The position numbers and the translations under genes were made by a program. Of a stretch of 64,000 nt of DNA, positions 16,109 to 23,515 are shown in pieces. The notes under the pieces are model-generated. The model worked only from the letters and a program-made list of their open reading frames with translations, ran no database searches and was not told the origin of the DNA. This DNA is from Paracoccaceae bacterium (GTDB taxonomy: Bacteria; Pseudomonadota; Alphaproteobacteria; Rhodobacterales; Rhodobacteraceae): contig JAMWZC010000003.1 in NCBI GenBank assembly GCA_024304985.1, positions 1 to 64,000 on the forward strand, written 5' to 3'. Positions within the stretch are counted from its first letter, which is position 1; each line of letters begins with the position of its first letter.

Positions 16109-17929
16109 ATGTTCCAGCTGAAATTCCCCGTTCGTGACGCCAATGCCAGCCGTGGAGCCAAGGATCTGGGTGATCTGCCGGAATGGGATCTGTCGGATCT
16201 TTACACCTCCGAGGACGCGCCGGAATTGAAGCGTGATCTGGACTGGCTGGAGCAGGCCTGCGCCAGTTTCGCGGCGGATTACCAGGGCAAGTTGGCCACG
16301 CTGGATGCCAAGGGGATGCTGGATTGCGTGCTGCGCAACGAGCGGATCTCAAGCGTGGCGGGGCGGATCATGTCCTTTGCGGGCCTGCGCTATTACCAGA
16401 TGACGATTGACGCCACCCGCGCCAAGTTCATGTCGGATTGTCAGGAAAAGATCACCAATTTCACCACGCCTTTGGTGTTCTTCACGCTGGAACTGAACCG
16501 GCTGGAGGATGACCATGTGGCGGCGCTGTTCGCGGCCAATGCGGAATTGGCGCGCTACAAGCCGGTGTTCGACCGCATCCGCGCCATGAAACCCTATCAG
16601 CTGTCGGATGAGCTGGAGAAGTTCCTGCACGATCTGGGCGTTGTGGGCGACGCATGGGAGCGGCTGTTTGACGAGACCATCGCGGGGCTTGGCTTCGAGG
16701 TGGATGGCGAGCCGCTGAACATCGAAGGCACGCTGAACCTGCTGACCGATCATGACCGCGCAAGGCGCGAGGCTGCGGCGCAGGAATTGGCGCGTGTCTT
16801 TGGCATGAATATCAAGACCTTCGCCCGCGTGCACAATACGCAGGCCAAGGAAAAGGAAGTGCTGGATCGCTGGCGCGGCATGCCTACGCCGCAGACCGGA
16901 CGGCATCTGAGCAACGATGTTGAACCCGAAGTGGTCGAGGCGCTGCGCAATGCGGTGGTGGCCGCCTATCCACGCCTGAGCCATCGGTATTATGAATTGA
17001 AGCGCAAATGGCTGGGGCTGGACCGGATGCAGGTCTGGGATCGCAACGCGCCTTTGCCGCTGGACCCGCCCAAGACCGTGGACTGGCCCACGGCGCGCGG
17101 CATGGTGATGGACGCCTATGCGGGCTTTGATCCGCGCATGGCCGATCTGGCCGCGCCGTTCTTTGACAAGGGCTGGATCGATGCGGGTGTGAAGCCGGGC
17201 AAGGCGCCGGGGGCCTTTGCCCATCCGACCGTGACCGAGGTGCATCCTTACGTGATGCTGAACTACCTTGGCAAACCACGCGATGTGATGACGTTGGCGC
17301 ATGAACTGGGCCATGGCGTGCATCAGGTGCTGGCGGCGGGTCAGGGCGAGATGCTGTCATCGACCCCGCTGACGCTGGCCGAAACGGCAAGCGTGTTCGG
17401 CGAGATGCTGACCTTCCGCAAGATGCTGGAGGGGGCCAAGACGCAGAACGAGCGCAAGACCCTGCTGGCGGGCAAGGTCGAGGACATGATCAACACGGTC
17501 GTGCGGCAGATCGCGTTTTATGATTTCGAATGCAAGCTGCACGCGGCGCGGCGGGGCGGGGAACTGACCCCTGATGACATCAACGATCTGTGGATGAGCG
17601 TGCAGGCCGAAAGCCTTGGGCCGGCGTTTGACTTCATGGATGGCTATGAAACCTTCTGGGCCTATATCCCGCATTTCGTCCATTCGCCCTTCTATGTCTA
17701 TGCCTATGCCTTTGGCGACGGCCTCGTGAACGCGCTTTATGCGGTTTATGAGGAGAACCCGGATGGCTTTCAGGACAAGTATTTCGACATGCTCAAGGCG
17801 GGCGGGTCCAAGCATCACAAGGAGTTGCTGGCCCCCTTCGGCCTTGATGCGTCGGACCCGGCCTTCTGGGACAAGGGTCTGTCGATGATCGAGGGCATGA
17901 TTGATGAGTTGGAGGCGATGGAGGGGTGA
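16109..17929 (+). CDS. pepF: M3 family oligoendopeptidase F
   Basis: A cytosolic zinc metallopeptidase of 606 residues that cleaves oligopeptides. The zinc-binding HELGH spans H398-H402, and the third ligand is expected in the following TLAETASVFGEML segment. The N-terminal helical region includes the family motif WDLSDLY. The C-terminal HSPFYVYAYAFGDGLVNALY block is also characteristic of the PepF clade. The ATG at 16109 gives the usual length. Its stop overlaps the GTG start of the GNAT gene by four bases (GTGA), which suggests co-translation. Confidence 0.93.
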   Translation: MFQLKFPVRDANASRGAKDLGDLPEWDLSDLYTSEDAPELKRDLDWLEQACASFAADYQGKLATLDAKGMLDCVLRNERISSVAGRIMSFAGLRYYQMTIDATRAKFMSDCQEKITNFTTPLVFFTLELNRLEDDHVAALFAANAELARYKPVFDRIRAMKPYQLSDELEKFLHDLGVVGDAWERLFDETIAGLGFEVDGEPLNIEGTLNLLTDHDRARREAAAQELARVFGMNIKTFARVHNTQAKEKEVLDRWRGMPTPQTGRHLSNDVEPEVVEALRNAVVAAYPRLSHRYYELKRKWLGLDRMQVWDRNAPLPLDPPKTVDWPTARGMVMDAYAGFDPRMADLAAPFFDKGWIDAGVKPGKAPGAFAHPTVTEVHPYVMLNYLGKPRDVMTLAHELGHGVHQVLAAGQGEMLSSTPLTLAETASVFGEMLTFRKMLEGAKTQNERKTLLAGKVEDMINTVVRQIAFYDFECKLHAARRGGELTPDDINDLWMSVQAESLGPAFDFMDGYETFWAYIPHFVHSPFYVYAYAFGDGLVNALYAVYEENPDGFQDKYFDMLKAGGSKHHKELLAPFGLDASDPAFWDKGLSMIEGMIDELEAMEG

Positions 17930-18402
17930 GCGTCACGCTCGGCCCCCTCAGCCTTGCCGACCGCGACCGTGTGGCGCATCTGACGGTGCATCCGGACCAG
18001 CGGCGCTTTGCCGGGACGGTAGCCGAGGCTTTCGATGCCCCGCAGGAGGGCGTCGATTTCCATGCGATGCTGATCGAAGGTCAGCCGGTCGGTTTTTTCA
18101 AGATCGACCGGACCTATCCCGCACTCCATGGCTTTGCCGAAGCGGGCGATCTGGGATTGCGCGCGGTGATCGTGGATGCGGCGCGGCAGGGACAGGGGAT
18201 CGGCACGGCGGCAATGCGTGCCCTGCCCGCCTATCTGCGCGGTCTATATCCACAGGCGCGCCGCCTTTGGCTGACCGTGAACCTGCAAAACCCTGCGGCT
18301 ATCGCCAGTTACCGAAAGGGCGGGTTTCAGGATACGGGTGCGATCTGGCCCCACGGCGGCGCGGGGCCGCAGCATATCATGCGGTTGTCGCTGGAAAGCT
18401 GA
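17926..18402 (+). CDS. GNAT family N-acetyltransferase
   Basis: A 158-residue acetyltransferase with the acetyl-CoA binding motif A (VIVDAARQGQGIGTAAMRALPAYL) in the middle and a C-terminal NLQNPAAIASYRKGGFQDTG block that resembles ribosomal-protein or small-molecule acetyltransferases. The start is GTG at 17926, which overlaps the pepF stop and supports translational coupling. The acceptor is unknown. Confidence 0.85.
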   Translation: MSVTLGPLSLADRDRVAHLTVHPDQRRFAGTVAEAFDAPQEGVDFHAMLIEGQPVGFFKIDRTYPALHGFAEAGDLGLRAVIVDAARQGQGIGTAAMRALPAYLRGLYPQARRLWLTVNLQNPAAIASYRKGGFQDTGAIWPHGGAGPQHIMRLSLES

Positions 18403-18409
18403 CCGCGCC

Positions 18410-18431
18410 CTTGATCGTTCCGCAAATACTC
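18410..18431 (-). repeat. 3'-end intergenic repeat, copy a
   Basis: On the reverse strand this reads GAGTATTTGCGGAACGATCAAG-like sequence, about 15 bases past the stop of the TraR-like gene. It is preceded on that strand by a GGGGCG/CGCCCC hairpin (18433-18446). Similar copies lie at 29811, 35352 and 55837. Confidence 0.5.
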
Positions 18432-18446
18432 AGGGGCGCTCGCCCC

Positions 18447-18716
18447 CTACTTCAACTGGCTGTCTTTTGACCCACGCCGGTTGATGCCGCCGCGCTGCGC
18501 TTGGGCACTTTGGCGTTCCTGCTGGCAGTCGATGCAGAGTTTGACGCCCGGAATCGCGGCGCGCCGTGCCTCGGGGATGGGTTCCTCGCAATCGGCGCAA
18601 TGGGTGAGGCTTTCGCCCACCGGCGCGCGGCGGGCTTTCAGGCGTGCGAGTTCGTCCTGAATCGAGGCTTCGATCTGTTCGTTTACCGCGCCGTCGCGCG
18701 CCCATCCGCCTGCCAT
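18447..18716 (-). CDS. DksA/TraR-type zinc-finger protein
   Basis: An 89-residue protein with the four-cysteine zinc finger HCADCEEPIP...KLCIDC of the DksA/TraR C4 group. It is too short to hold a full DksA coiled coil, so it resembles TraR/YbiI-like proteins. Such proteins can enter the RNA polymerase secondary channel and affect initiation, which is an inference from the family. The ATG at 18716 has AAGGA seven bases upstream and gives MAGGWARDG; the longer frame upstream overlaps the rpoH terminator. It lies downstream of rpoH on the same strand behind that terminator. Confidence 0.88.
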   Translation of the reverse strand: MAGGWARDGAVNEQIEASIQDELARLKARRAPVGESLTHCADCEEPIPEARRAAIPGVKLCIDCQQERQSAQAQRGGINRRGSKDSQLK

Positions 18717-18740
18717 GATCCGGTCCTTTCCTGCATCACG

Positions 18741-18772
18741 CAAAACGGCACCAGCCTAGAAGGCCGGTGCCG
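18741..18772 (-). terminator. Intrinsic terminator of rpoH
   Basis: Reverse-strand stem CGGCACC/GGTGCCG (18746-18752 and 18766-18772) with an inner GCCT/AGGC extension is followed by TTTT. It lies 23 bases past the rpoH stop and also occupies the region where the next gene's promoter would be expected. Confidence 0.75.
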
Positions 18773-18794
18773 CCGGTTTCAAGCCTTGAATTGA

Positions 18795-19691
18795 TCAGGC
18801 TGTTTCCAGCATGCCCTTGGCCATGGCCAGTTCGCGCATCCGCTTTTGCAGCTTCTCGAACGCTCGCACCTCGATCTGGCGGATTCGTTCGCGGCTGACG
18901 TCGTATTGCGCGCTCAGATCCTCGAGCGTGACAGTCTCTTCGGCCAGACGGCGCTGGGTCAGGATGTCCCGTTCGCGTTCGTTCAGCACATCCATCGCCT
19001 GCACCAGAAGGGCGCGGCGGGCTTCCATCTCGTCCCGTTCGGCATAATCGGTGGCCTGATCCGCATCTTCATCCTCAAGCCAGTCCTGCCATTGCATGGA
19101 CCCTTCGCCCTCGGAGCCGATGGTGGCATTCAGCGAGGCATCGCCACCTGAGAGGCGGCGGTTCATGCTGATCACCTCGTCCTCGGTGACGCCCAGATCC
19201 GTCGCGATCTGCTTGACGTTCTCGGGACGCAGGTCGCCTTCTTCCAATGCGCCGATCTTGGCCTTGGCCTTGCGCAGGTTAAAGAACAGTTTCTTCTGCG
19301 CCGAGGTCGTGCCCAGCTTCACAAGAGACCACGAGCGCAGGATATATTCCTGGATCGAGGCGCGGATCCACCACATTGCATAGGTCGCAAGGCGGAAGCC
19401 CTTTTCAGGGTCGAACCGCTTGACCGCCTGCATCAGGCCGACATTCGCCTCGGAGATCACCTCGGCCTGCGGCAGGCCATAGCCGCGATAGCCCATCGCG
19501 ATCTTGGCGGCCAGACGCAGGTGACTTGTCACCATCCGGTGCGCGGCCTCTGTGTCCTGCTCTTCGACCCAGCGCTTGGCCAGCATATATTCCTCTTCCG
19601 GCTCCAGAAGCGGGAACTTCCGGATCTCCTGCATATAGCGGTTCAGACCGCCTTCGGGCGTCGGTGCCGGAAGATTTGCATAGTTGCTCAT
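18795..19691 (-). CDS. rpoH: RNA polymerase sigma-32 (heat-shock) factor
   Basis: A 298-residue sigma factor. Region 2 (about 40-120) contains HLRLAAKIAMGYRGYGLPQAEVISEANVG and the -10-binding FRLATYAMWWIRASIQEYI. The RpoH box QKKLFFNLRK is present, which distinguishes it from RpoD. Region 4.2 is [23 protein letters not shown]. It directs heat-shock transcription. Rhodobacteraceae often have two RpoH proteins; this one looks like the canonical type, but I cannot assign it with certainty. A TTGAAA-N17-TAAATG promoter lies 55 bases upstream, and a strong terminator follows. Confidence 0.95.
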   Translation of the reverse strand: MSNYANLPAPTPEGGLNRYMQEIRKFPLLEPEEEYMLAKRWVEEQDTEAAHRMVTSHLRLAAKIAMGYRGYGLPQAEVISEANVGLMQAVKRFDPEKGFRLATYAMWWIRASIQEYILRSWSLVKLGTTSAQKKLFFNLRKAKAKIGALEEGDLRPENVKQIATDLGVTEDEVISMNRRLSGGDASLNATIGSEGEGSMQWQDWLEDEDADQATDYAERDEMEARRALLVQAMDVLNERERDILTQRRLAEETVTLEDLSAQYDVSRERIRQIEVRAFEKLQKRMRELAMAKGMLETA

Positions 19692-19745
19692 TGACTCCGT
19701 CCCTTTCCACTTGGGGTCCCCGTTAAGTTAAGGGGATTAACATCG

Positions 19746-19774
19746 CATTTATGCTGCGCTCCGGGGGCTTTCAA
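19746..19774 (-). promoter_or_regulatory. Candidate rpoH promoter
   Basis: On the reverse strand TTGAAA (19769-19774) and TAAATG (19746-19751) are separated by exactly 17 bases. The pattern matches the promoters proposed for both tRNAs in this window. It looks like a housekeeping promoter, not a sigma-32 one. Confidence 0.5.
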
Positions 19775-19931
19775 GCCTTGTGAAGCGAAATGTTTAACGA
19801 ACCATATCCGATTATCCGTCGCTACGGACAGCCTGTGTCATGAAATGTAACGTCGATGTGCACGCCTGTGTTCCGTGCTTGAGCAGGTTTTTCGCAGGAT
19901 CTGGCCCTGAACGGTTCTGTTGCGGGTGGGT

Positions 19932-20957
19932 TCAGCCCTGAAGCAGCGCAATCAAGGCCGTCATATCTTGCGGAATATCGGCCTCAAAGCGCAATGATTC
20001 ACCGCTGACAGGGTGAATGAAGCCCAGAACTTGTGCGTGTAGCGCCTGTCGCGGAAAATCACGCACGGCCGCGTCGGCCATGTCGCTGATCGCCCCGCGC
20101 GCCAGTTTGCGCCGCCCGCCATAGGTCGGGTCGCCCACCAGCGCGTGACCGGCATGGGCCATATGCACGCGGATCTGATGGGTGCGTCCGGTTTCCAACC
20201 AGCATTCCACCAGCGAGACCACGGGCGGGGTGCCGAAACTGTCAACGATGCGGGCCCGTGTGATGGCGTGGCGGCCACCCTGAAAGAGCACCGCCTGCCG
20301 CTGCCGGTCGGTCTTGTGGCGGGCCAGTTGGGTGGTGACCTTGAGGATATTGCCCGGCTCGAAACTGACGCCGCGCACGCCACGCAGGCGCGGATCATTG
20401 GCATCGGGCACGCCATAGACCACGGCCTTGTAATAACGCTCGACTGTATGTCTCTCGAATTGGGCGGCAAGGCCGTGATGGGCGCGGTCGGTCTTGGCCA
20501 CCACCAGCAGGCCCGACGTGTCCTTGTCGATCCGGTGCACGATGCCGGGGCGTTTCATGCCGCCCACGCCCGACAGATCATCGCCGCAATGGGCCAGAAG
20601 CGCATTGACCAGCGTGCCCGAGGGCGAGCCGGGCGCGGGATGCACCACCATCCCGGCGGGTTTGTCGATCACGATCAGGTCGTCATCTTCGAACACCACG
20701 GACAGGGGGATGGATTCGGGGCCGATATGGCTGTCCTCGGCCAGAGGCACGGTGATTTCGACCAGATCTCCGGCTGCCACGCGGGCTTTGGGGTCGGTTG
20801 CGACCTGCCCATTGAGCATGACATGGCCATCGGCGATCAGCCGTGTCAGACGGGTGCGCGAGAGGCTTGCATCATCTGGCACATCACGTGAAAGCGCCTT
20901 ATCAAGGCGGGGCGGCGGGTCGTCACTGATCCGGACAGAAAGGCGATCCTGAGCCAT
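19932..20957 (-). CDS. rluD: RluA/RluD family 23S rRNA pseudouridine synthase
   Basis: A 341-residue enzyme that isomerises uridines in 23S rRNA. An N-terminal S4 domain (about 15-75) is followed by the catalytic domain. The motif HRIDKDTSGLLVVAK carries the catalytic aspartate D144. The GRTHQIRVHMAHAGHALVGDPTYGG block is also present. The RluD subtype, acting on helix 69, fits the S4 domain and length, but related RluC-type activity cannot be excluded. Its ATG overlaps the start of the divergent gene by two bases, so its promoter must lie within that neighbour. Confidence 0.9.
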   Translation of the reverse strand: MAQDRLSVRISDDPPPRLDKALSRDVPDDASLSRTRLTRLIADGHVMLNGQVATDPKARVAAGDLVEITVPLAEDSHIGPESIPLSVVFEDDDLIVIDKPAGMVVHPAPGSPSGTLVNALLAHCGDDLSGVGGMKRPGIVHRIDKDTSGLLVVAKTDRAHHGLAAQFERHTVERYYKAVVYGVPDANDPRLRGVRGVSFEPGNILKVTTQLARHKTDRQRQAVLFQGGRHAITRARIVDSFGTPPVVSLVECWLETGRTHQIRVHMAHAGHALVGDPTYGGRRKLARGAISDMADAAVRDFPRQALHAQVLGFIHPVSGESLRFEADIPQDMTALIALLQG

Positions 20958-21255
20958 GAATGATCAATCCAATCTGCCCGAGCCGGGCAATCTGCGGTTT
21001 CTGCGGCTGTTGGTGACGGGACTGACCGCCACGATGGTTGCGGGGCTTCTAGTGCTGATCGTGCTGTTTGTCACCCGCTTCCCGACCGCCCCTGCCCCTT
21101 TGCCCGAAGTGATCACCCTGCCCGATGGAACGCGGGCACAGGCGTTCACGGCGACGCCGGGCTGGTATGCGGTTGTGACGACCGATGACCGCATCCTGAT
21201 CTATGACCGTGCGGATGGCGCATTGCGGCAGGAGATTACCGTTCAGGCGGAATAG
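20956..21255 (+). CDS. Small single-pass membrane protein
   Basis: A 99-residue protein with one strong transmembrane helix (about 15-42, FLRLLVTGLTATMVAGLLVLIVLFVTRF). A compact periplasmic domain follows, with ITLPDGTRAQAFTATPGWYAVVTTDDRILIYDRADGALRQEI, which resembles a beta-sheet fold. I believe it matches a Rhodobacterales-restricted DUF family (DUF6476-like), but that name is from memory. The ATG overlaps the divergent rluD ATG by two bases. There is no good ribosome binding site, and AAAGG lies 12 bases upstream. Confidence 0.75.
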   Translation: MNDQSNLPEPGNLRFLRLLVTGLTATMVAGLLVLIVLFVTRFPTAPAPLPEVITLPDGTRAQAFTATPGWYAVVTTDDRILIYDRADGALRQEITVQAE

Positions 21256-21278
21256 GTTATCTGTTGTCAGGGGAAGGA

Positions 21279-21355
21279 TGGTACCACCTCCCCGGCTCGA
21301 ACGGGGGACCTCTTGATCCACAATCAAGCGCTCTAACCAACTGAGCTAAGGCGGC
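21279..21355 (-). tRNA. tRNA-His (GTG)
   Basis: The reverse strand folds as a complete cloverleaf: acceptor GCCGCCT/AGGTGGT, D-arm GCTCAGTTGGTTAGAGC, anticodon loop TTGTGGA between CTTGA and TCAAG, T-arm CCCCG-TTCGAGC-CGGGG, discriminator A73, and encoded CCA. The base before position 1 is T, so the usual G-1 is not encoded and there is no C73. That is the known noncanonical alphaproteobacterial tRNA-His. Confidence 0.97.
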
Positions 21356-21364
21356 ACTGCGGGG

Positions 21365-21393
21365 GATTTACCCCCAAGCCCTGATGATTGCAA
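21365..21393 (-). promoter_or_regulatory. Candidate tRNA-His promoter
   Basis: On the reverse strand TTGCAA (21388-21393) and TAAATC (21365-21370) are separated by 17 bases, with the -10 element ending ten bases before the mature tRNA. It matches the promoter in front of tRNA-Glu. Confidence 0.6.
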
Positions 21394-21398
21394 GCCCG

Positions 21399-21881
21399 TC
21401 ATAGATCAATTTTCCAGCTTTGCTCGACCAGATCGCGGCCGAAGGAATGCACCGGTTTCGATGCGGTCAGCCGCCAGCCATTGGCGGCATAGAGCGCGCA
21501 GGCGGCCTTGTGGCTTTCATGGGTCCACAGTTCCATGCGCCGATATCCGGCGGCGCGGGCGAAATCCATGCAATGGGTCAGCATCCGCTGGCCCAGCCCC
21601 TGCCCGCGCATCTGCGGTTCCAGCAAAAAGAGGCGCAGCTTGGCGGTTTGGTCGTCCAGTTGCACGCAGAAGATGCTGCCCATGGGGCGGCCCTCCACCT
21701 CGGCGATCCAGCCCGCCTCGCGCGTGGGATCGTGATCCGCGATGAAATCGGCAAGGATTCCGGCGACCAGCGGGCCGAAGGTTTCGTCAAACCCGTCATA
21801 TTCGGCATAGAGCGCGCCGTGGCGCGCGGCCAGCCATGGCGCGTCAGAGGGTGTGAAGAGGCGGAAGACGGCATCACGCAT
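21399..21881 (-). CDS. GNAT family N-acetyltransferase
   Basis: A 160-residue protein starting MRDAVFRLFTPSDAPWLAARHGALYAEYDGFDETFGPLV. This is the version of the GNAT domain often fused to a MarR-type helix-turn-helix; here the HTH part is absent and the domain stands alone. The acetyl-CoA motif LEPQMRGQGLGQRMLTHCM and the ELWTHESHKAACALYAANGW block are present. ATG 21881 was chosen because an earlier start would run into the divergent gene at 21961. No clear ribosome binding site is visible. The substrate is unknown. Confidence 0.85.
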   Translation of the reverse strand: MRDAVFRLFTPSDAPWLAARHGALYAEYDGFDETFGPLVAGILADFIADHDPTREAGWIAEVEGRPMGSIFCVQLDDQTAKLRLFLLEPQMRGQGLGQRMLTHCMDFARAAGYRRMELWTHESHKAACALYAANGWRLTASKPVHSFGRDLVEQSWKIDL

Positions 21882-21960
21882 GGGGCGATATGAGCCTGCC
21901 CGCGCTTGCCAATCAAGGGTGAAACCGATAGCAGATTGGCCAATCAGCGGAGACCGGATC

Positions 21961-22149
21961 ATGGGCATCAACAGCGAACGCGATATCGAGGCGAACCTTC
22001 AGATCGGCCCGACCGAATTGGGCATGGTGCGGATCTTCGTGGAATCGCAGGGCATCGAGGTGCCGATGGATTTCGATCCCGAAGAGGCCGAAGAGATCGC
22101 GGAAGAGATCATGGCCGCCGCTGCCGCCGCGCGTCTGGTCAAGAAGTAG
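21961..22149 (+). CDS. Small conserved acidic protein
   Basis: A 62-residue protein (MGINSERDIEANLQIGPTELGMVRIFVESQG..) that ends in an alanine-rich helix. It has a good GGAGA ribosome binding site seven bases before the ATG. I recall near-identical proteins in Rhodobacterales under a domain of unknown function (DUF6324-like). The acidic EEAEEIAEEI stretch suggests a helical, protein-binding tail. The function is unknown. It converges on mmcB with a 12-base gap. Confidence 0.8.
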   Translation: MGINSERDIEANLQIGPTELGMVRIFVESQGIEVPMDFDPEEAEEIAEEIMAAAAAARLVKK

Positions 22150-22161
22150 GCCGTATCCGGC

Positions 22162-22617
22162 CTAGAACGCCCCTCGGGCATCGGGATCGCGCAGCAGGTG
22201 CAGGCGTTGCGCCGCGTGGCGCGCGAACATCTGCGTCAGCTTGCGCCGCCGCGCCGGGGCCAGCGGAGTGTCAGGGGCCATGCGGATGATTTCGGCGTCA
22301 TAGGGATCGGACAGGATCAACCCGCTATCATCGGGCAGCAGGTCCACGGGGAAATCCGCATCCACCGCCCAGAAAAAACGGTCGCACCACTCCAGATAGC
22401 CCCGCCATTTCGCATCCCCCATGAAGTCGGCGCGGCAGGATTTGCATTCGACCACCCAGATCTCGCCCGTCGGGGTCAGGCCGATCAGATCGACGCGCAG
22501 ACCGCGTGCGGGCACGAATTCCTCGAGCGTGACGATGCCATGGCCCAGCAGATGACGGGCGACACCACGGGCCAGAAGGCGGCCGTGCTGGGTCAGTGAG
22601 GGGATCGGATCGCTCAT
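22162..22617 (-). CDS. mmcB: MmcB family DNA repair protein
   Basis: A 151-residue protein of the MmcB family, named for its mitomycin-C-inducible role in Caulobacter. It has the PD-(D/E)XK nuclease-like core: LRVDLIGLTPTGEIWVVECKSCRADF supplies the acidic and lysine residues, and GYLEWCDRFFWAV follows. It probably acts in DNA damage repair, possibly as a nuclease. The ATG has no ribosome binding site. A LexA box sits between TTGCAA and AAATCT just upstream, and the predicted transcription start falls on or next to the ATG, so the message may be leaderless and SOS-induced. Confidence 0.9.
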   Translation of the reverse strand: MSDPIPSLTQHGRLLARGVARHLLGHGIVTLEEFVPARGLRVDLIGLTPTGEIWVVECKSCRADFMGDAKWRGYLEWCDRFFWAVDADFPVDLLPDDSGLILSDPYDAEIIRMAPDTPLAPARRRKLTQMFARHAAQRLHLLRDPDARGAF

Positions 22618-22623
22618 GCCGCT

Positions 22624-22652
22624 AGATTTGAACAGAACAGGAACATTTGCAA
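22624..22652 (-). promoter_or_regulatory. LexA box inside the mmcB promoter
   Basis: On the reverse strand GTTC-CTGTTCT-GTTC (22630-22644) is a perfect alphaproteobacterial LexA box, GTTC-N7-GTTC. It lies exactly in the 17-base spacer between TTGCAA (22647-22652) and AAATCT (22624-22629). Bound LexA would block RNA polymerase directly. Confidence 0.8.
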
Positions 22653-22904
22653 CCCCTTGCCGAAGCGGGGCAGAGTGCCTAACTGTTGCTGTGGCGGGTG
22701 CTGCTCTTCACGTGAACGGTTACATTCCAGTGGCCTTAAACACTTCCGAGGGAGTTGGCTCTGATCTGACCCTGGTCTGATTACCTGACGCCCACCTGTA
22801 CACACAGGCTCTCGGGAATGCGTCAACCACACGGCCGCTGCGGGCCCGCCACTTTCCTGCACTGATACAGACTGTTACCGTTTTTTGGACCCTCGGCGGG
22901 AGAT
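22653..22904. other. Intergenic stretch with no recognisable gene
   Basis: About 250 bases between the mmcB promoter and the terminator at 22906. Short frames here lack ribosome binding sites and recognisable protein character. A GC palindrome (GCGGGCCCGC, about 22842) and a six-T run near 22881 are visible on the plus strand but do not form a convincing terminator. A small RNA cannot be excluded. Confidence 0.4.
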
Positions 22905-22905
22905 G

Positions 22906-22930
22906 AAAAAAGGGGCCGGAAGGCCCCTTC
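22906..22930 (-). terminator. Intrinsic terminator of the small membrane protein gene
   Basis: Reverse-strand stem GGGGCC-TTCC-GGCCCC (arms 22912-22917 and 22922-22927) with a stable UUCC-type tetraloop is followed by six T, 22 bases past the stop of the next gene. Confidence 0.88.
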
Positions 22931-22951
22931 ATCGCAGGATATCCGACAGGA

Positions 22952-23281
22952 TCAGCGGCGCGGGCCGCGCCCAGCCTTGGCGGCGACACGCACGGGGATC
23001 ATGCGGGACGTATCCACATGGATCGGACGACGGGGACCGCCGCGCGGTTCATCGTCGTCATCGTCCTTGATCCGCATCACCGAGATCGCGAATTGGACAC
23101 CGCCGAAGACCACGCCATTCGAGACCCAAAGCACGAGAACCGCCAGAAAGCCCATGTCGGAATGGGTGACCAGATGCCACAGATTCGCGATGTTGAACCA
23201 CAGCAGCATGCCGACGAAGACGCCTGCAAGGCCGAAGCCGATGGCGGCCTGGGTGATGTAAAGGCGTATGAGTTTGGGCAT
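22952..23281 (-). CDS. Small membrane protein with charged tail
   Basis: A 109-residue protein starting MPKLIRLYITQAAIGFGLAG. It has two predicted transmembrane helices (about 9-32 and 42-68). After these come an acidic run (IKDDDDDEPRGG) and a basic, arginine-rich C-terminus, probably cytosolic. GAGG lies five to six bases before the ATG. It has its own terminator and looks monocistronic. I do not recognise the family; it is plausible as a conserved alphaproteobacterial inner-membrane protein. Confidence 0.75.
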   Translation of the reverse strand: MPKLIRLYITQAAIGFGLAGVFVGMLLWFNIANLWHLVTHSDMGFLAVLVLWVSNGVVFGGVQFAISVMRIKDDDDDEPRGGPRRPIHVDTSRMIPVRVAAKAGRGPRR

Positions 23282-23515
23282 GATGACCTCGCTGTTCCGC
23301 TGTTCTTGAATGTAACCCGAATTGTCGCTCTCACAAGGGGGCATCTGGATAGCAGGCCGTTCACCGCCTGAAAATCACCCTCTTTGCCAGATCTTCTGCA
23401 CCTACACGGGCGTGTCATGGGGCATCGGCGCGAAATAATCGCCCTTCCGCCTTGTGATCCGACCCGTCTGCGATAGAATCGTTCACGACAGATCCAACGG
23501 GTGAAAGCGCGCGAG

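Noticed and set aside
18446-18447. Any CRISPR array in the window
   Set aside because: No set of regularly spaced identical repeats with unique spacers was seen; the four short repeats found are tens of kilobases apart.
21310-21327. A TTGAT-N4-ATCAA-like FnrL site
   Set aside because: It is the anticodon stem of tRNA-His, which explains the symmetry.
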